Source: DASREM01 sp035652095
GTDB taxonomy: Bacteria; Acidobacteriota; Terriglobia; Terriglobales; Acidobacteriaceae
Assembly (NCBI GenBank): GCA_035652095.1
Contig: DASREM010000038.1
Coordinates: 136,958 to 200,957 of the forward strand
Length of the DNA: 64,000 bases
Direction of reading: 5' to 3'
The notes under the pieces are model-generated. The model saw only the letters and a list, made by a program, of their open reading frames with translations, was not told where the DNA came from and made no database searches. The position numbers and the translations under genes were made by a program. How positions within the stretch are numbered: the stretch's first letter is position 1; every line of letters starts with the position of its first letter. Of the stretch, positions 25,452 to 33,438 are shown one piece after another.

Positions 25452-25489
25452 ATCCCGGGATTCGAGGTGCCGCACTCGAAGAGCACTCC

Positions 25490-25942
25490 TCAACGCCTGC
25501 TTCTGAAAAATTCCTGCAGCAACTCGGCGCTGCGTCCTGCCAGGACCCCTGCTCTCACCTCCATCCGATGATTCAGTTTGGGATGGTTCAGCACTTCGAT
25601 CACTGAACTTACGGCGCCGGCTTTCGGATCGTCCGCCCCGTACACCAGGCGTTTGAGCCGCGCATGCACCATAGCTCCGGCGCACATCGGACACGGTTCA
25701 ATTGTAGCAAACAGCTCACAGCCTTCCAGGCGATGGTTGCCGACTTGCGCGCCTGCCTGGCGCAGGGCGAGGATTTCTGCGTGCGCGGTGGGGTCGGAGT
25801 CGGTGATGTTGCGATTCGAGCCGCGGCCCACGATGTTGCCATCGAGAACGACGACTGCTCCGATAGGCACCTCTCCGGCCTCGAGTGCGCGCTGCGCCTC
25901 GCGCAAGGCTTCCTCCATCCAGAGTTCGTCAGAGTGGGTCAT
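25490..25942 (-). CDS. tadA: tRNA-specific adenosine deaminase
   Basis: This 150-residue cytidine-deaminase-fold enzyme converts A34 to inosine in tRNA-Arg(ACG). The zinc and catalytic residues are seen in TAHAEIL (His54, Glu56) and EPCPMCAGAM (Cys84, Cys87). The C-terminus is normal (ELLQEFFRSRR). It is transcribed toward tRNA-Ser, from which it is separated by a repeat stretch. Confidence 0.95.
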   Translation of the reverse strand: MTHSDELWMEEALREAQRALEAGEVPIGAVVVLDGNIVGRGSNRNITDSDPTAHAEILALRQAGAQVGNHRLEGCELFATIEPCPMCAGAMVHARLKRLVYGADDPKAGAVSSVIEVLNHPKLNHRMEVRAGVLAGRSAELLQEFFRSRR

Positions 25943-26030
25943 GGGTTTTCCTGGATGAAGAATTATTCTATCGGAGGCGGGCAGCGGAAACGGCTATCGC
26001 TACACGCCCTCGTGGTATTCTTTACTGGTT

Positions 26031-26492
26031 ATGGGGATTCCCAACATCCTGCGCAAAGTGTTCATGGTAGACCTGCTGAAAGGTCTAAGTGTCACGTTCC
26101 GCTACCAGCATCCGAAGGAAATCTACACCGAGCAGTATCCGCTGGAGCGGCCGCAGGTGGCTGAGCGCTACCGCGGCGCGCCGCGCTTGAACGTGAACCC
26201 TGACACGAACGAGACCATGTGCATCGCGTGCGACCTGTGCGCGCTGGCGTGTCCCGAGCACCTGATCGTGGTCTCCAGCGAACGCAACGAAAAAACGCGC
26301 CGCAAAGAACTCACCACCTTTACCTACGACCTGAGCCGGTGCATGTTCTGCGGACTCTGCGAAGACGCGTGTCCGACCGACGCGCTCGAGCTGACCCAGG
26401 ATTTCGAACTCGCCAACTACACGCGCGAGGGCATGATCTGGAATCGCGAGATGCTGGAAAAGGGTCCCCAGCCCACGCAATATCGCAAGTAG
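26031..26492 (+). CDS. nuoI: NADH-quinone oxidoreductase subunit I (isolated)
   Basis: This 153-residue ferredoxin-like subunit has two 4Fe-4S motifs: CIACDLCALACP (Cys64, 67, 70, 74) and CMFCGLCEDACP (Cys104, 107, 110, 114). The N-terminal amphipathic helix (VDLLKGLSVTFRYQHPKEI) is typical of NuoI. In complex I it carries clusters N6a and N6b near the quinone site. No other nuo gene is adjacent, so it is either encoded apart from the main nuo operon or is a second copy. ATG 26031 was taken; ATG 26064 is another in-frame option. Confidence 0.9.
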   Translation: MGIPNILRKVFMVDLLKGLSVTFRYQHPKEIYTEQYPLERPQVAERYRGAPRLNVNPDTNETMCIACDLCALACPEHLIVVSSERNEKTRRKELTTFTYDLSRCMFCGLCEDACPTDALELTQDFELANYTREGMIWNREMLEKGPQPTQYRK

Positions 26493-26493
26493 A

Positions 26494-26775
26494 TCACGCC
26501 GCTTTCTTCTTCTGGCTTCCCGCTTTGTCTGCCAGCAAGTGTGAATTGATGATCTTTCCCACCTCGAACATGGTGATTTTGTCTTTGCCAAACAGCGGGC
26601 GCAGGTTGTCGTCGGCAAGAATCTCGCGTTTGTTCTCGGGATTCTGCAGGTCCTGCTGCTTGACGTAATCCCACAATTTCTTGATTGCCTCGGCGCGCGT
26701 AACCGGCTGGGAACTGCCAGTGATTCGGGCGAGCTCCGGTGAGGGCCGCAGCTTCTGATTCAGGGCATTAGCCAT
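26494..26775 (-). CDS. SWIB/MDM2-domain protein
   Basis: This 93-residue protein consists of one SWIB-like helical domain: LNQKLRPSPELARITG, TRAEAIKKLWDYVKQQDLQ, ADDNLRPLFGKDKITMFEVG, followed by a lysine-rich tail (SQKKKAA). In eukaryotes the domain occurs in chromatin remodellers; in bacteria it is found in Chlamydiae, Acidobacteria and some others, sometimes fused to topoisomerase. The basic tail fits DNA binding. The gene is convergent with nuoI, with one base between the stops. Confidence 0.85.
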   Translation of the reverse strand: MANALNQKLRPSPELARITGSSQPVTRAEAIKKLWDYVKQQDLQNPENKREILADDNLRPLFGKDKITMFEVGKIINSHLLADKAGSQKKKAA

Positions 26776-26835
26776 GGGTTCTCCTTCGGGAGATGGGATG
26801 CAGCTTTGGGGCGCGGGTTTGTGTCGGACGGTTTG

Positions 26836-27882
26836 CTAGCGGATTGCGGGCTGCTGCTGGGTCATGCAATGCATCGCACCGAAGCCCCAGATCAGGTCTC
26901 CGGAGTAGATGCCGACGACGTCGCGGTCGGGGAAGAGGTCGGCGAGGATGTCGAGGGCCACCCGATCGTTGGGATCGTTGAATACCGGAACCAGGACCAT
27001 GCCGTTGGCGATATAAAAATTCGCGTAGCTTGCGGGAAGACGCCGTCCTTCAAAAATGACAGGGCCGGGCATGGGGAGTTCGACGATGGCCAGCGGATTT
27101 CCATCCTGATCGGCGGCCGCCCGGAGGCGCCGGATGTTCTCGCGCAGGGGTTCGTAATTTGGATCGCTGGGTTCGGATTCGACAGCGGTGACTACCGTAT
27201 CTGGAGAAACAAAGCGGGTGATGTCGTCAACATGGCCGTGGGTGTCGTCTCCGGCGATGCCGCTTCCCAGCCAGATCACTTTGGAGATGCCCAGGCAGGC
27301 AGCAAAGATTTTCTCGTACTCCTTTTTGTTCATCGCCGGATTGCGCTGCTGGGTGGCGCTTAGCAGGCATTCCTCGGTGGTGAGCAGCGTGCCCGATCCG
27401 TTGGAGTCAATCGATCCGCCTTCGAGCACGATGCGAGTCTTGCCGTGGAGAGGTGCCATTACTTTCGCGTTGGCGCTTTCCGCCATTCTCGCGCCGATTT
27501 TCTGATCGTTCTTGAAGTTCGAATATTTGGCCCAGGCGTTGAAACGCCAGGCTACGGCGGCGAGAGACGAATTGAACTCAACGAAGGTGCAACCTGAGTC
27601 GCGGGTCCAGACTCGATCGGTGGGCCAGCGATGGAACACTATGTTGTCGCTCAGGGCGTTCGCGCGGCCGAGAACTTTGCGCGCGCGCTTCTCGGAAGCG
27701 ACGTCATTCACGATGAGATCGACGCGCTCGTGCTTCGCCAGATTGCGAATGATTTCCGCGTAGACCCATGGAATGGGCTCGAACTTTCCCGGCCAGTCGT
27801 CTTTGAAATGGGGCCATGCGAGCCAAGTGGAGGCGTGAGGTTCCCACTCGGCGGGGAAACGCGGTTTGGATTTGGATGGCAT
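26836..27882 (-). CDS. aguA: Agmatine deiminase
   Basis: This 348-residue peptidyl-arginine-deiminase-fold enzyme hydrolyses agmatine to N-carbamoylputrescine and ammonia. Diagnostic blocks are FPAEWEPHASTWLAWPH at the start, TRDSGCTFV, GGSIDSNGSGTLLTTEECLL, DDTHGHVDD, and the nucleophilic Cys near the C-terminus in AMHCMTQQQP. The start at 27882 gives MPSKSKPRFPAEW; an upstream GTG would add seven residues encoded by the repeat that abuts the gene. No clear Shine-Dalgarno precedes the ATG because that region is repeat sequence. Confidence 0.93.
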   Translation of the reverse strand: MPSKSKPRFPAEWEPHASTWLAWPHFKDDWPGKFEPIPWVYAEIIRNLAKHERVDLIVNDVASEKRARKVLGRANALSDNIVFHRWPTDRVWTRDSGCTFVEFNSSLAAVAWRFNAWAKYSNFKNDQKIGARMAESANAKVMAPLHGKTRIVLEGGSIDSNGSGTLLTTEECLLSATQQRNPAMNKKEYEKIFAACLGISKVIWLGSGIAGDDTHGHVDDITRFVSPDTVVTAVESEPSDPNYEPLRENIRRLRAAADQDGNPLAIVELPMPGPVIFEGRRLPASYANFYIANGMVLVPVFNDPNDRVALDILADLFPDRDVVGIYSGDLIWGFGAMHCMTQQQPAIR

Positions 27883-27884
27883 GC

Positions 27885-27984
27885 AGCAGTCAGCACTCAG
27901 CACTCAGCACTCAGCATTTCAGCCATGCAGGGTCCATGTTGCTGCATGGGAGAGTAGATTCCTCGCCTTCGGCTCGGAATGACA
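27885..27984. repeat. CAGCACT tandem repeat plus dispersed core, between aguA and aguB
   Basis: Three perfect CAGCACT units and one variant occupy 27891-27918. They are followed by a spacer and a core (GATTCCTCGCCTTCGGCTCG-GAATGAC, about 27958-27984) that is related in layout to the core repeats at 5601-5741. It fills nearly all of the 113-base gap between aguB and aguA. Confidence 0.7.
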
Positions 27985-27995
27985 AGTCTTACGTT

Positions 27996-28898
27996 TCAAT
28001 CGATCATCCGGCTGGTGATTGGGGCGTAGCTTTCGATGCGGCGATCGCGCAGGAAGGGCCAGTTACGGCGAATTTCTTCCATGGCTTTCAGGTCCACCTC
28101 GCCCACCAGGATCTCTTCTTTGTCCGGCGATCCCTCTACGATCATGCGGCCAAACGGATCGCAGAGGAAAGACTGTCCCCAGAACTCGAGGCCTGCTCCC
28201 GGAGCTTTGTTGCCGCGGATGTCTCCGTCTTCGAATCCGACGCGGTTTACGACAGCCACAAACACCCCGTTGGCGATCGCATGTGCGCGCTGGATGGTGC
28301 GCCAGGCATCGTGCTGTGCGGCGCCCCACTGTTCTTTTTCTGAAGGGTGCCATCCGATCGCGGTTGGATAAAAGAGCACATTGGCCCCTTGCAATGCAGT
28401 GATCCGCGCGCCTTCGGGATACCACTGGTCCCAGCAAACCAGCGTGCCGACCTTTCCGTATCCGGTGTCGAAGGTGCGAAAGCCGAGGTCGCCGGGGGTG
28501 AAGTAAAACTTTTCGTAGTAGAGCGGGTCGTCGGGGATGTGCATTTTGCGATACATGCCGCGCAAAGCGCCATCCGCGTCAAAGACGACCGCGGTGTTGT
28601 GATAGACGCCCGGGGCGCGCTTCTCAAACAGGGAAGCAATGAGCACGATGCGCAGCTGCTTGGCGACAGCGGAGAGCTGATTGGTGGTGCGGCCGGGGAT
28701 GGGCTCGGCGAGATCGAACAGGGCGTGGTCTTCGCGCTGGCAGAAATACTGGGTCTGAAACAGTTCCGGAAGGCATAGGACCTGTGCTCCACGAGCCGAC
28801 GCCTGATGGATGCGATCAATGGCGCGTTGCAGGTTCTTGTCAGGGTCGGGAGTCGCCGACATCTGAATCAGCCCGACACGAAACTTGTCTTGCGGCAA
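27996..28898 (-). CDS. aguB: N-carbamoylputrescine amidase
   Basis: This 300-residue nitrilase-superfamily enzyme carries the Glu-Lys-Cys triad: Glu45 in LCLPELFQTQYFCQ, Lys118 in MYRKMHIPDDP and Cys155 in TLVCWDQWYPEGAR. The substrate-loop sequence YYEKFYFTPGD matches the putrescine-forming branch. It hydrolyses N-carbamoylputrescine to putrescine, CO2 and ammonia, the step after AguA. The start is TTG at 28898 with AGGAG eight bases upstream. It is transcribed ahead of aguA and is divergent from the DHS-like gene. Confidence 0.93.
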   Translation of the reverse strand: MPQDKFRVGLIQMSATPDPDKNLQRAIDRIHQASARGAQVLCLPELFQTQYFCQREDHALFDLAEPIPGRTTNQLSAVAKQLRIVLIASLFEKRAPGVYHNTAVVFDADGALRGMYRKMHIPDDPLYYEKFYFTPGDLGFRTFDTGYGKVGTLVCWDQWYPEGARITALQGANVLFYPTAIGWHPSEKEQWGAAQHDAWRTIQRAHAIANGVFVAVVNRVGFEDGDIRGNKAPGAGLEFWGQSFLCDPFGRMIVEGSPDKEEILVGEVDLKAMEEIRRNWPFLRDRRIESYAPITSRMID

Positions 28899-29019
28899 TG
28901 CCTGGCTCCTGGTCTGGGAATCGGCAAATAGGATAGCAGAGTCTTGTCAACGCCAAGCGCTGCAGGAATCGGCGCTCTCTAGTAAAGTATTGCTTCGCAG
29001 AAATTCCGGAGGTGGGTGA

Positions 29020-30135
29020 TTGAAGCACGGCAATCATAACGATGGATCTGGAATCGATCGCAAGCTGCACAATCCGATCGAAGACCGGTTGACGCCGCTG
29101 GAGCCGCTCGACCTGGGAAAGGTGAAGTCGATCGATGGGCTCGTGCGCGCCATGGCCAAAACGGCTTTCACCGGGCGCCAGGTGGGGGAGGCTGCCGATG
29201 TGCTGGAAGCGATGGCCCGCGATGAAGATTGCTTCGTGGTCATGACCCTTGCCGGAGCAATGACGGTTGCCAAGCAAGGACTGATCATCGCCGACCTGAT
29301 TGATCGCGGGATCGTGAACGCCGTGGTGTCGACCGGAGCGCTCATGGCTCACGGCCTGGTGGAGGCCACCGGGCGGGCGCATTTCCGCCATAATCCCGAG
29401 GTCTCCGACGAAGAACTTTACGAGCAGGGTTACAACCGCGTTTACGACACCCTGGAGCCGGAGCAGAATCTCGATGACGTGGAAGAGGTGATGTCGGAAA
29501 TCCTGGAGAACTGGGACCACAACGAGATTGTCTGCTCATACAAACTGAATCACGTGATCGGCAATCATCTATCGAAGCGGGCGAAAGATCAGCGGGGAAT
29601 CTTGCGTTCCGCTTATGAGCAGGGAGTGCCGGTGTTTGTGCCGGCGTTTACGGACTCAGAACTGGGACTGGACCTCGCGCTGAACAACCGGCTTCGCGAA
29701 TCCACAGGCCGCCACAAACTGCGCTTTGATCCATTTGAAGATCTCGAACACTTTGCCGCCACGCTGTTGCGGCAAAAGCGGCTGGGCATTCTGACGATCG
29801 GAGGCGGGGTACCGCGAAACTGGTCGCAGCAGTTCGGGCCGTTCATTGAACTGCGCCATCGGCGACTGGGTGAAAACGTGCCGCTCAAGCGATATCACTA
29901 CGGGGTCAGGATCTGCCCCGAACCCGTTTACTGGGGAGGCTTATCGGGCAGCCCCTATAGCGAAGCGGTGTCGTGGGGCAAATTCGTGCCACCGGCCGAA
30001 GGCGGAAGGTTTGGCGAAGTTTTTGTGGACGCGACCGTAGGGCTGCCGTTGATCGTGGCGGCCGTGTTTGAGCGGTTGGGGGTGACGAAGAGCGCGAAAA
30101 AGGGTGAGAAGCCGGCAAAGACGGCAAGGAAGTAG
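29020..30135 (+). CDS. Deoxyhypusine-synthase-like aminobutyltransferase
   Basis: This 371-residue protein has the deoxyhypusine synthase fold: NAD-site segments (MTLAGAMTVAKQGLIIADLI, VVSTGALMAHGLVEATG), PVFVPAFTDSELGLDLAL, and the catalytic lysine block SEAVSWGKFVPP (Lys321). Bacteria have no eIF5A, so such proteins are thought to transfer the aminobutyl group of spermidine to a small amine, for example putrescine to give homospermidine. The start is TTG at 29020 after GGAGGT. The aguB/aguA genes are divergent and the arginine decarboxylase is 0.4 kb away, which supports a polyamine role. Confidence 0.85.
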   Translation: MKHGNHNDGSGIDRKLHNPIEDRLTPLEPLDLGKVKSIDGLVRAMAKTAFTGRQVGEAADVLEAMARDEDCFVVMTLAGAMTVAKQGLIIADLIDRGIVNAVVSTGALMAHGLVEATGRAHFRHNPEVSDEELYEQGYNRVYDTLEPEQNLDDVEEVMSEILENWDHNEIVCSYKLNHVIGNHLSKRAKDQRGILRSAYEQGVPVFVPAFTDSELGLDLALNNRLRESTGRHKLRFDPFEDLEHFAATLLRQKRLGILTIGGGVPRNWSQQFGPFIELRHRRLGENVPLKRYHYGVRICPEPVYWGGLSGSPYSEAVSWGKFVPPAEGGRFGEVFVDATVGLPLIVAAVFERLGVTKSAKKGEKPAKTARK

Positions 30136-30152
30136 CTGCCGGCAAGCTCCCT

Positions 30153-30305
30153 TTATCCGGAGCGCTTGAAGTACTGCACTGCTTTCTCATGGGCCTGAGC
30201 CTTGGCACGGGTGGAGAACGTGCCCAGATTGCGGCGCTTGCCGGTCTTGGCATTTTTCTTTCGCGAATACAGCCGGAACTCTCCTGACTTCAGTTTGCGT
30301 ATCAT
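30153..30305 (-). CDS. Small basic conserved protein, 50 residues
   Basis: The frame reads MIRKLKSGEFRLYSRKKNAK and continues through TGKRRNLGTFSTRAKAQAHE to KAVQYFKRSG. It is very rich in Lys and Arg. The pattern (beta hairpin with RLYSRK, then a helix with HERAVQYFK-like end) resembles short arm-type or AP2-like DNA/RNA-binding modules. Small proteins of this appearance recur in Acidobacteriota and Deltaproteobacteria as hypothetical proteins. Its stop is 17 bases from the end of the convergent DHS-like gene. Function unknown. Confidence 0.7.
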   Translation of the reverse strand: MIRKLKSGEFRLYSRKKNAKTGKRRNLGTFSTRAKAQAHEKAVQYFKRSG

Positions 30306-30500
30306 AGCGGTCCTCAGGATGAGTTTCAGGCCGGGCGAGGTTGGCCACAAGATCCTTTTCAGCAGCTTCCACGGCCCATTGTGGCGCGAAGTCTCATCCT
30401 CGCCGATATTCCCGGAACTGTGAGGAAGCCGGCAAGAAGAACGTAGGTTACGACCGGGAAGATGTGGGCCGGATTGGAGTCCAGCCCAGTAACGAAGCGC

Positions 30501-31058
30501 TTAGTCGAAGATGAAGATCGCGGCCGCGATGACAGTCGTCCATAAGCCGCGCTTATCGCCCACCGCGGACTGGGTCACATTGGCGGTGCGGACGATCTTG
30601 TTGGAGATCCGGTAGATCTCCTTTTTCTCGTCCCAGGAGCGGTCGGGATCGAATTCGACATTCAGTGTGGTAGCGAGCATTTCGGCGGCGAGTTCTTCGG
30701 CATAGTCGCCGGCTGAGTCTTCAGTCTCACCGAAAGAGTGGTGCTCGCTCAGGTAGCCATACGTGTTGCGATCGGCAGGAATCGCGACACCAATGCTGGC
30801 TGCGAGAAGACGATGGGGTTCGCGGGTCGAGTTCTCCGCCACCACCGAGAATACGACTTCCCCCGGGCTGAGATACTTCAGGCCCTGGGAGCGCGCAATC
30901 AACTTACACTGCGGCGGAAAAATGGATGAGACGCGAACCAGATTCTGGGCTGCGATGCCGGCGTCACGAAGCGCCAACTCAAAAGACGTGAGACGTTCAC
31001 GATGTTTGCCGACCCCCTTGGTGAAAAAAATCCTCTTGGGGACCATGTCTTTGGCCAA
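30501..31058 (-). CDS. pdaD: Pyruvoyl-dependent arginine decarboxylase
   Basis: This 185-residue proenzyme resembles PvlArgDC: FFTKGVGKHRERLTSFELAL near the start, the self-cleavage site in VRVSSIFPP (Ser44-Ser45), SPGEVVFSV, and SIGVAIP...GYLSEHHSFGET. Cleavage before Ser45 would create the pyruvoyl group used to decarboxylate arginine to agmatine. The start is TTG at 31058, with GGAGGA eight bases upstream; ATG 31046 is an alternative. Agmatine is the substrate of the nearby AguA, so the genes form one pathway even though they are not one operon. Confidence 0.92.
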   Translation of the reverse strand: MAKDMVPKRIFFTKGVGKHRERLTSFELALRDAGIAAQNLVRVSSIFPPQCKLIARSQGLKYLSPGEVVFSVVAENSTREPHRLLAASIGVAIPADRNTYGYLSEHHSFGETEDSAGDYAEELAAEMLATTLNVEFDPDRSWDEKKEIYRISNKIVRTANVTQSAVGDKRGLWTTVIAAAIFIFD

Positions 31059-31150
31059 TTCGATGTTCCTCCAGCGTTTTCAAATGAATCCGGGCTCAAA
31101 TCTAACATAGCGAAATGTGACAGGAATGTGAAAAGTGGCCCGCAGACGAA

Positions 31151-31184
31151 AAAAGGCGGGAACCCGGGGAAGGTTCCCGCTTTT
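31151..31184 (-). terminator. Intrinsic terminator, usable on both strands
   Basis: The stem GCGGGAACC/GGTTCCCGC (31156-31164 and 31172-31180) is flanked by AAAA on the left and TTTT on the right. It ends the small secreted-protein gene upstream of the arginine decarboxylase gene. Confidence 0.85.
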
Positions 31185-31225
31185 AATCCGGCGTGAATTA
31201 GGGGAGGGCGCCGGAAAACTCAAAC

Positions 31226-31576
31226 CTATTTTGCTGGAGCCACGGAACTGACGGCAATGGTGTCTCCGCTGGCGGTCCCGCTCAGCTTGGCTTTCTGCCC
31301 TGCCAGTTTGTTCAATTCATCCAGCGAAGCCTTGTCGCTGGTGTCGAGGGTGTAAACCTTGGTCCCCACGATCAGGGCGTACTTGGAACCCTTGCCGACG
31401 CACTCCCGTGTGCATCCGGCGGCATCTCCTGCCATCATGTGCTTGGCGCCGCAAACCGCATCACTGACTTCTCCAGTGTAGGTTTGACCCTTATCGGCGA
31501 AGGCGCTGAATGCCATTAAACCCGCTCCCAAAAGTAATATTGCAGCCGAGCGGCTCCAAGTCCTGATGGTCATCAT
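31226..31576 (-). CDS. Small secreted Cys-containing protein, unknown function
   Basis: This 116-residue protein has a clear signal peptide (SAAILLLGAGLMAFSAFA). The mature part holds three cysteines in the pattern VSDAVCGAKHMM-x5-GCTRECVGKG, followed by a small beta-rich domain (KYALIVGTKVYTLD...KLAGQKAKLSGTASGDTIAV) that looks like an OB-type fold. I recognise the layout from many hypothetical Acidobacteriota proteins but no function is known. The CxH and CxxxC spacing could bind a metal or form disulfides. It ends at a strong terminator. Confidence 0.75.
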   Translation of the reverse strand: MMTIRTWSRSAAILLLGAGLMAFSAFADKGQTYTGEVSDAVCGAKHMMAGDAAGCTRECVGKGSKYALIVGTKVYTLDTSDKASLDELNKLAGQKAKLSGTASGDTIAVSSVAPAK

Positions 31577-31680
31577 GTGCGAGGTCCTCCTAAGTGCGTG
31601 AATGAATAGGCCATTCTACAGGAATGGATTCGCGAATCGGGTAGAAGGTTCCGAGAAATTGACACAGAGGGGCAACAATA

Positions 31681-33000
31681 TCACGGTTCTCTGGGATCGA
31701 AGCGGAGGGTCACGTCAACTGTCTTGTCGTGGCTGTTCAGCGATTGATAGATCCCGACCTTCCAACGGGCGACCTCGATGACCTGGTCGGCGGAATCGTG
31801 GAGAAATTTTTCCGGGTAGCTGGAGTCGTAAGTCGCTCCGCCCAGGATTTTCCAGCTGTCGAAGAGCTTTTGCGTGGTCTTCTTGTCGAGCCCCTGGATG
31901 TCGAGGTCTCCCATTTTGTACACGTCATTTTCTGCAATGCGAAGCTGATACTTGACGGTGGATTGAGCATCGTCGAAGGCGGGCTCCGCTTCGACTGACG
32001 CCGCCATGTAACCCTTTGTGCCAAATAATTTTTTGATGGCCCCAAGGTCGTTTCCGAGTTGCACGGCGTCCACGGGTTGTCCGACCTGCAAGTGCAGCGC
32101 TTTGTGGACCTGGTCTGCAGTCAAGACTTTGTTGCCGGAGAGCTCAATCGAGTCCAGCCTGTATTGAGGGCCGCGGTCCACGGGAATGTCCAAGTCCACG
32201 AGGGTAGACTGTGGGCTGGTCTCGGCAACCTTGGCCCGGGCGGCGCCGAATTTCGCTTTCAGATAGCCGCGCGCGAGATAGACCGGCAGAAAGTTCTTGT
32301 CTTCCTGGATTTGCAAAACGGTGCGGCTGTAGTCGCTATTCTGGAGTTGCCGGGCCGCCGCCTCAAGCAGAGGCTGTTCGTTGGCTGAGGCTCCAGGGAA
32401 AGAACAGTTGCGGATGCGGATGCTGATCCCTGTGACGCTGAATTGAAACGCCTGAATGGGCCCGCCATCCTGGTTCCCGGCGCGAAGGTAGTCGGCGCGT
32501 CCGGAAATGTCATGCTCGATGAGCAGGGCCTGAAGGGCCTCCGAGACCTGGTCAGCAAGATTACCGGAGAGCGGCAATGAACCCTGGAAGAGGGGAACAC
32601 GCGCATGAAGCTTGTCCATCAGCTCCTGGTCGGAGAACCAGACAAAGTTTTCAAACCGGGCTGGGACCAGCTGATCGTTGTCCGTGAGTTGAAGGTCGAG
32701 CCTGGTTCCGGTGTTCGCGTATTGGAAACTGTAAGCGACGTTGCTGAAAGCGCCGGTATCGCCCAGGTGCTGTGCAGCAACTTTGAAGTCTGCATCGGTG
32801 GCTCGTTCGCCCACCTTGAGGCCGCTGGCATCTATGATTTCAGCCGGGGTATAGCGCCTGGTCCCGGTCACGTTGATGGCGACCAGTTTGAAGGCGGAAG
32901 AGGGAAGATCTTTGGGGGAAAGTTTTCGCGGCGCCTGGGCCCATATAACAGGGGCCGATCCGACAAGCAGCAGCAGCAAATGAACTTTGCGTGGGGACAC
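31681..33000 (-). CDS. POTRA-domain protein without a beta-barrel
   Basis: This 439-residue exported protein (signal peptide ending PVIWA-Q) contains several BamA/TamA-like POTRA repeats. Examples are FKLVAINVTGTRRYTPAEII with GLKVGERATDADF (about 37-75), and YRLDSIELSGNKVLTADQVHKAL with LQVGQPVDAVQLG (about 283-322). It ends at TVDVTLRFDPREP, where a BamA barrel would normally begin, so no barrel is encoded. POTRA domains bind unfolded outer-membrane proteins. It may be a periplasmic partner of an Omp85 machine or a shortened paralogue. No outer-membrane assembly genes are adjacent. Confidence 0.75.
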   Translation of the reverse strand: MSPRKVHLLLLLVGSAPVIWAQAPRKLSPKDLPSSAFKLVAINVTGTRRYTPAEIIDASGLKVGERATDADFKVAAQHLGDTGAFSNVAYSFQYANTGTRLDLQLTDNDQLVPARFENFVWFSDQELMDKLHARVPLFQGSLPLSGNLADQVSEALQALLIEHDISGRADYLRAGNQDGGPIQAFQFSVTGISIRIRNCSFPGASANEQPLLEAAARQLQNSDYSRTVLQIQEDKNFLPVYLARGYLKAKFGAARAKVAETSPQSTLVDLDIPVDRGPQYRLDSIELSGNKVLTADQVHKALHLQVGQPVDAVQLGNDLGAIKKLFGTKGYMAASVEAEPAFDDAQSTVKYQLRIAENDVYKMGDLDIQGLDKKTTQKLFDSWKILGGATYDSSYPEKFLHDSADQVIEVARWKVGIYQSLNSHDKTVDVTLRFDPREP

Positions 33001-33123
33001 GCCCGCATTCTAACTGAAGCCCGGTTGCCTACGGAGCCAACCCGTTGATCGCAGGGAAAGCGTGCCGAATGGCACTTTCGGGTAGTTGACGGGGTTCGCC
33101 GAGGACTTTAGCTTGCTAGGAGC

Positions 33124-33423
33124 ATGCGCCACCTGAAGTCCAGTCCGGAGTCGCGGGTCGTTCTTGCTTTGCTGTTGGCGTCCATTGTCACGGTATTGGT
33201 GCTGCCCGAAGTGGAGCTTCCGGCGACTGCCTTCTATACCAACACAGCTCCGACCGTCTTGCATGCACGGGTGAGTCCCACTCGCACGCCGCTGGTTTGG
33301 GTTTTGGTCTTGCCTTGCTCATTGTTTCTGCTGTTCTGGGAGCCTCGAAAGCAGTGCCTGAAACCGATTCTTCACAGCGAAAATAACTTTCTTCCGATCT
33401 TGTATCGCTGCCTTCTCTGTTAG
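33124..33423 (+). CDS. Possible small membrane protein, 99 residues
   Basis: The frame has two hydrophobic segments (VVLALLLASIVTVLVLP and LVWVLVLPCSLFLLFW) with a polar loop between, and a Cys-containing tail (LYRCLLC). AGGAG is present but only one base from the ATG, which is too close for a good start. It is divergent from the POTRA gene. I do not recognise it; it could be a real two-helix membrane protein or a chance frame. Confidence 0.4.
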   Translation: MRHLKSSPESRVVLALLLASIVTVLVLPEVELPATAFYTNTAPTVLHARVSPTRTPLVWVLVLPCSLFLLFWEPRKQCLKPILHSENNFLPILYRCLLC

Positions 33424-33438
33424 ACCGGCTTCTCCGAA

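Noticed and set aside
25233..25606. Two short plus-strand frames across the tRNA-Ser region
   Set aside because: They read through a complete tRNA and repeat sequence and have no protein-like features.
33010..33264. An 84-codon minus-strand frame upstream of the POTRA gene
   Set aside because: It runs over the POTRA gene's own promoter region and the opposite small frame, with no ribosome site or recognisable domain.
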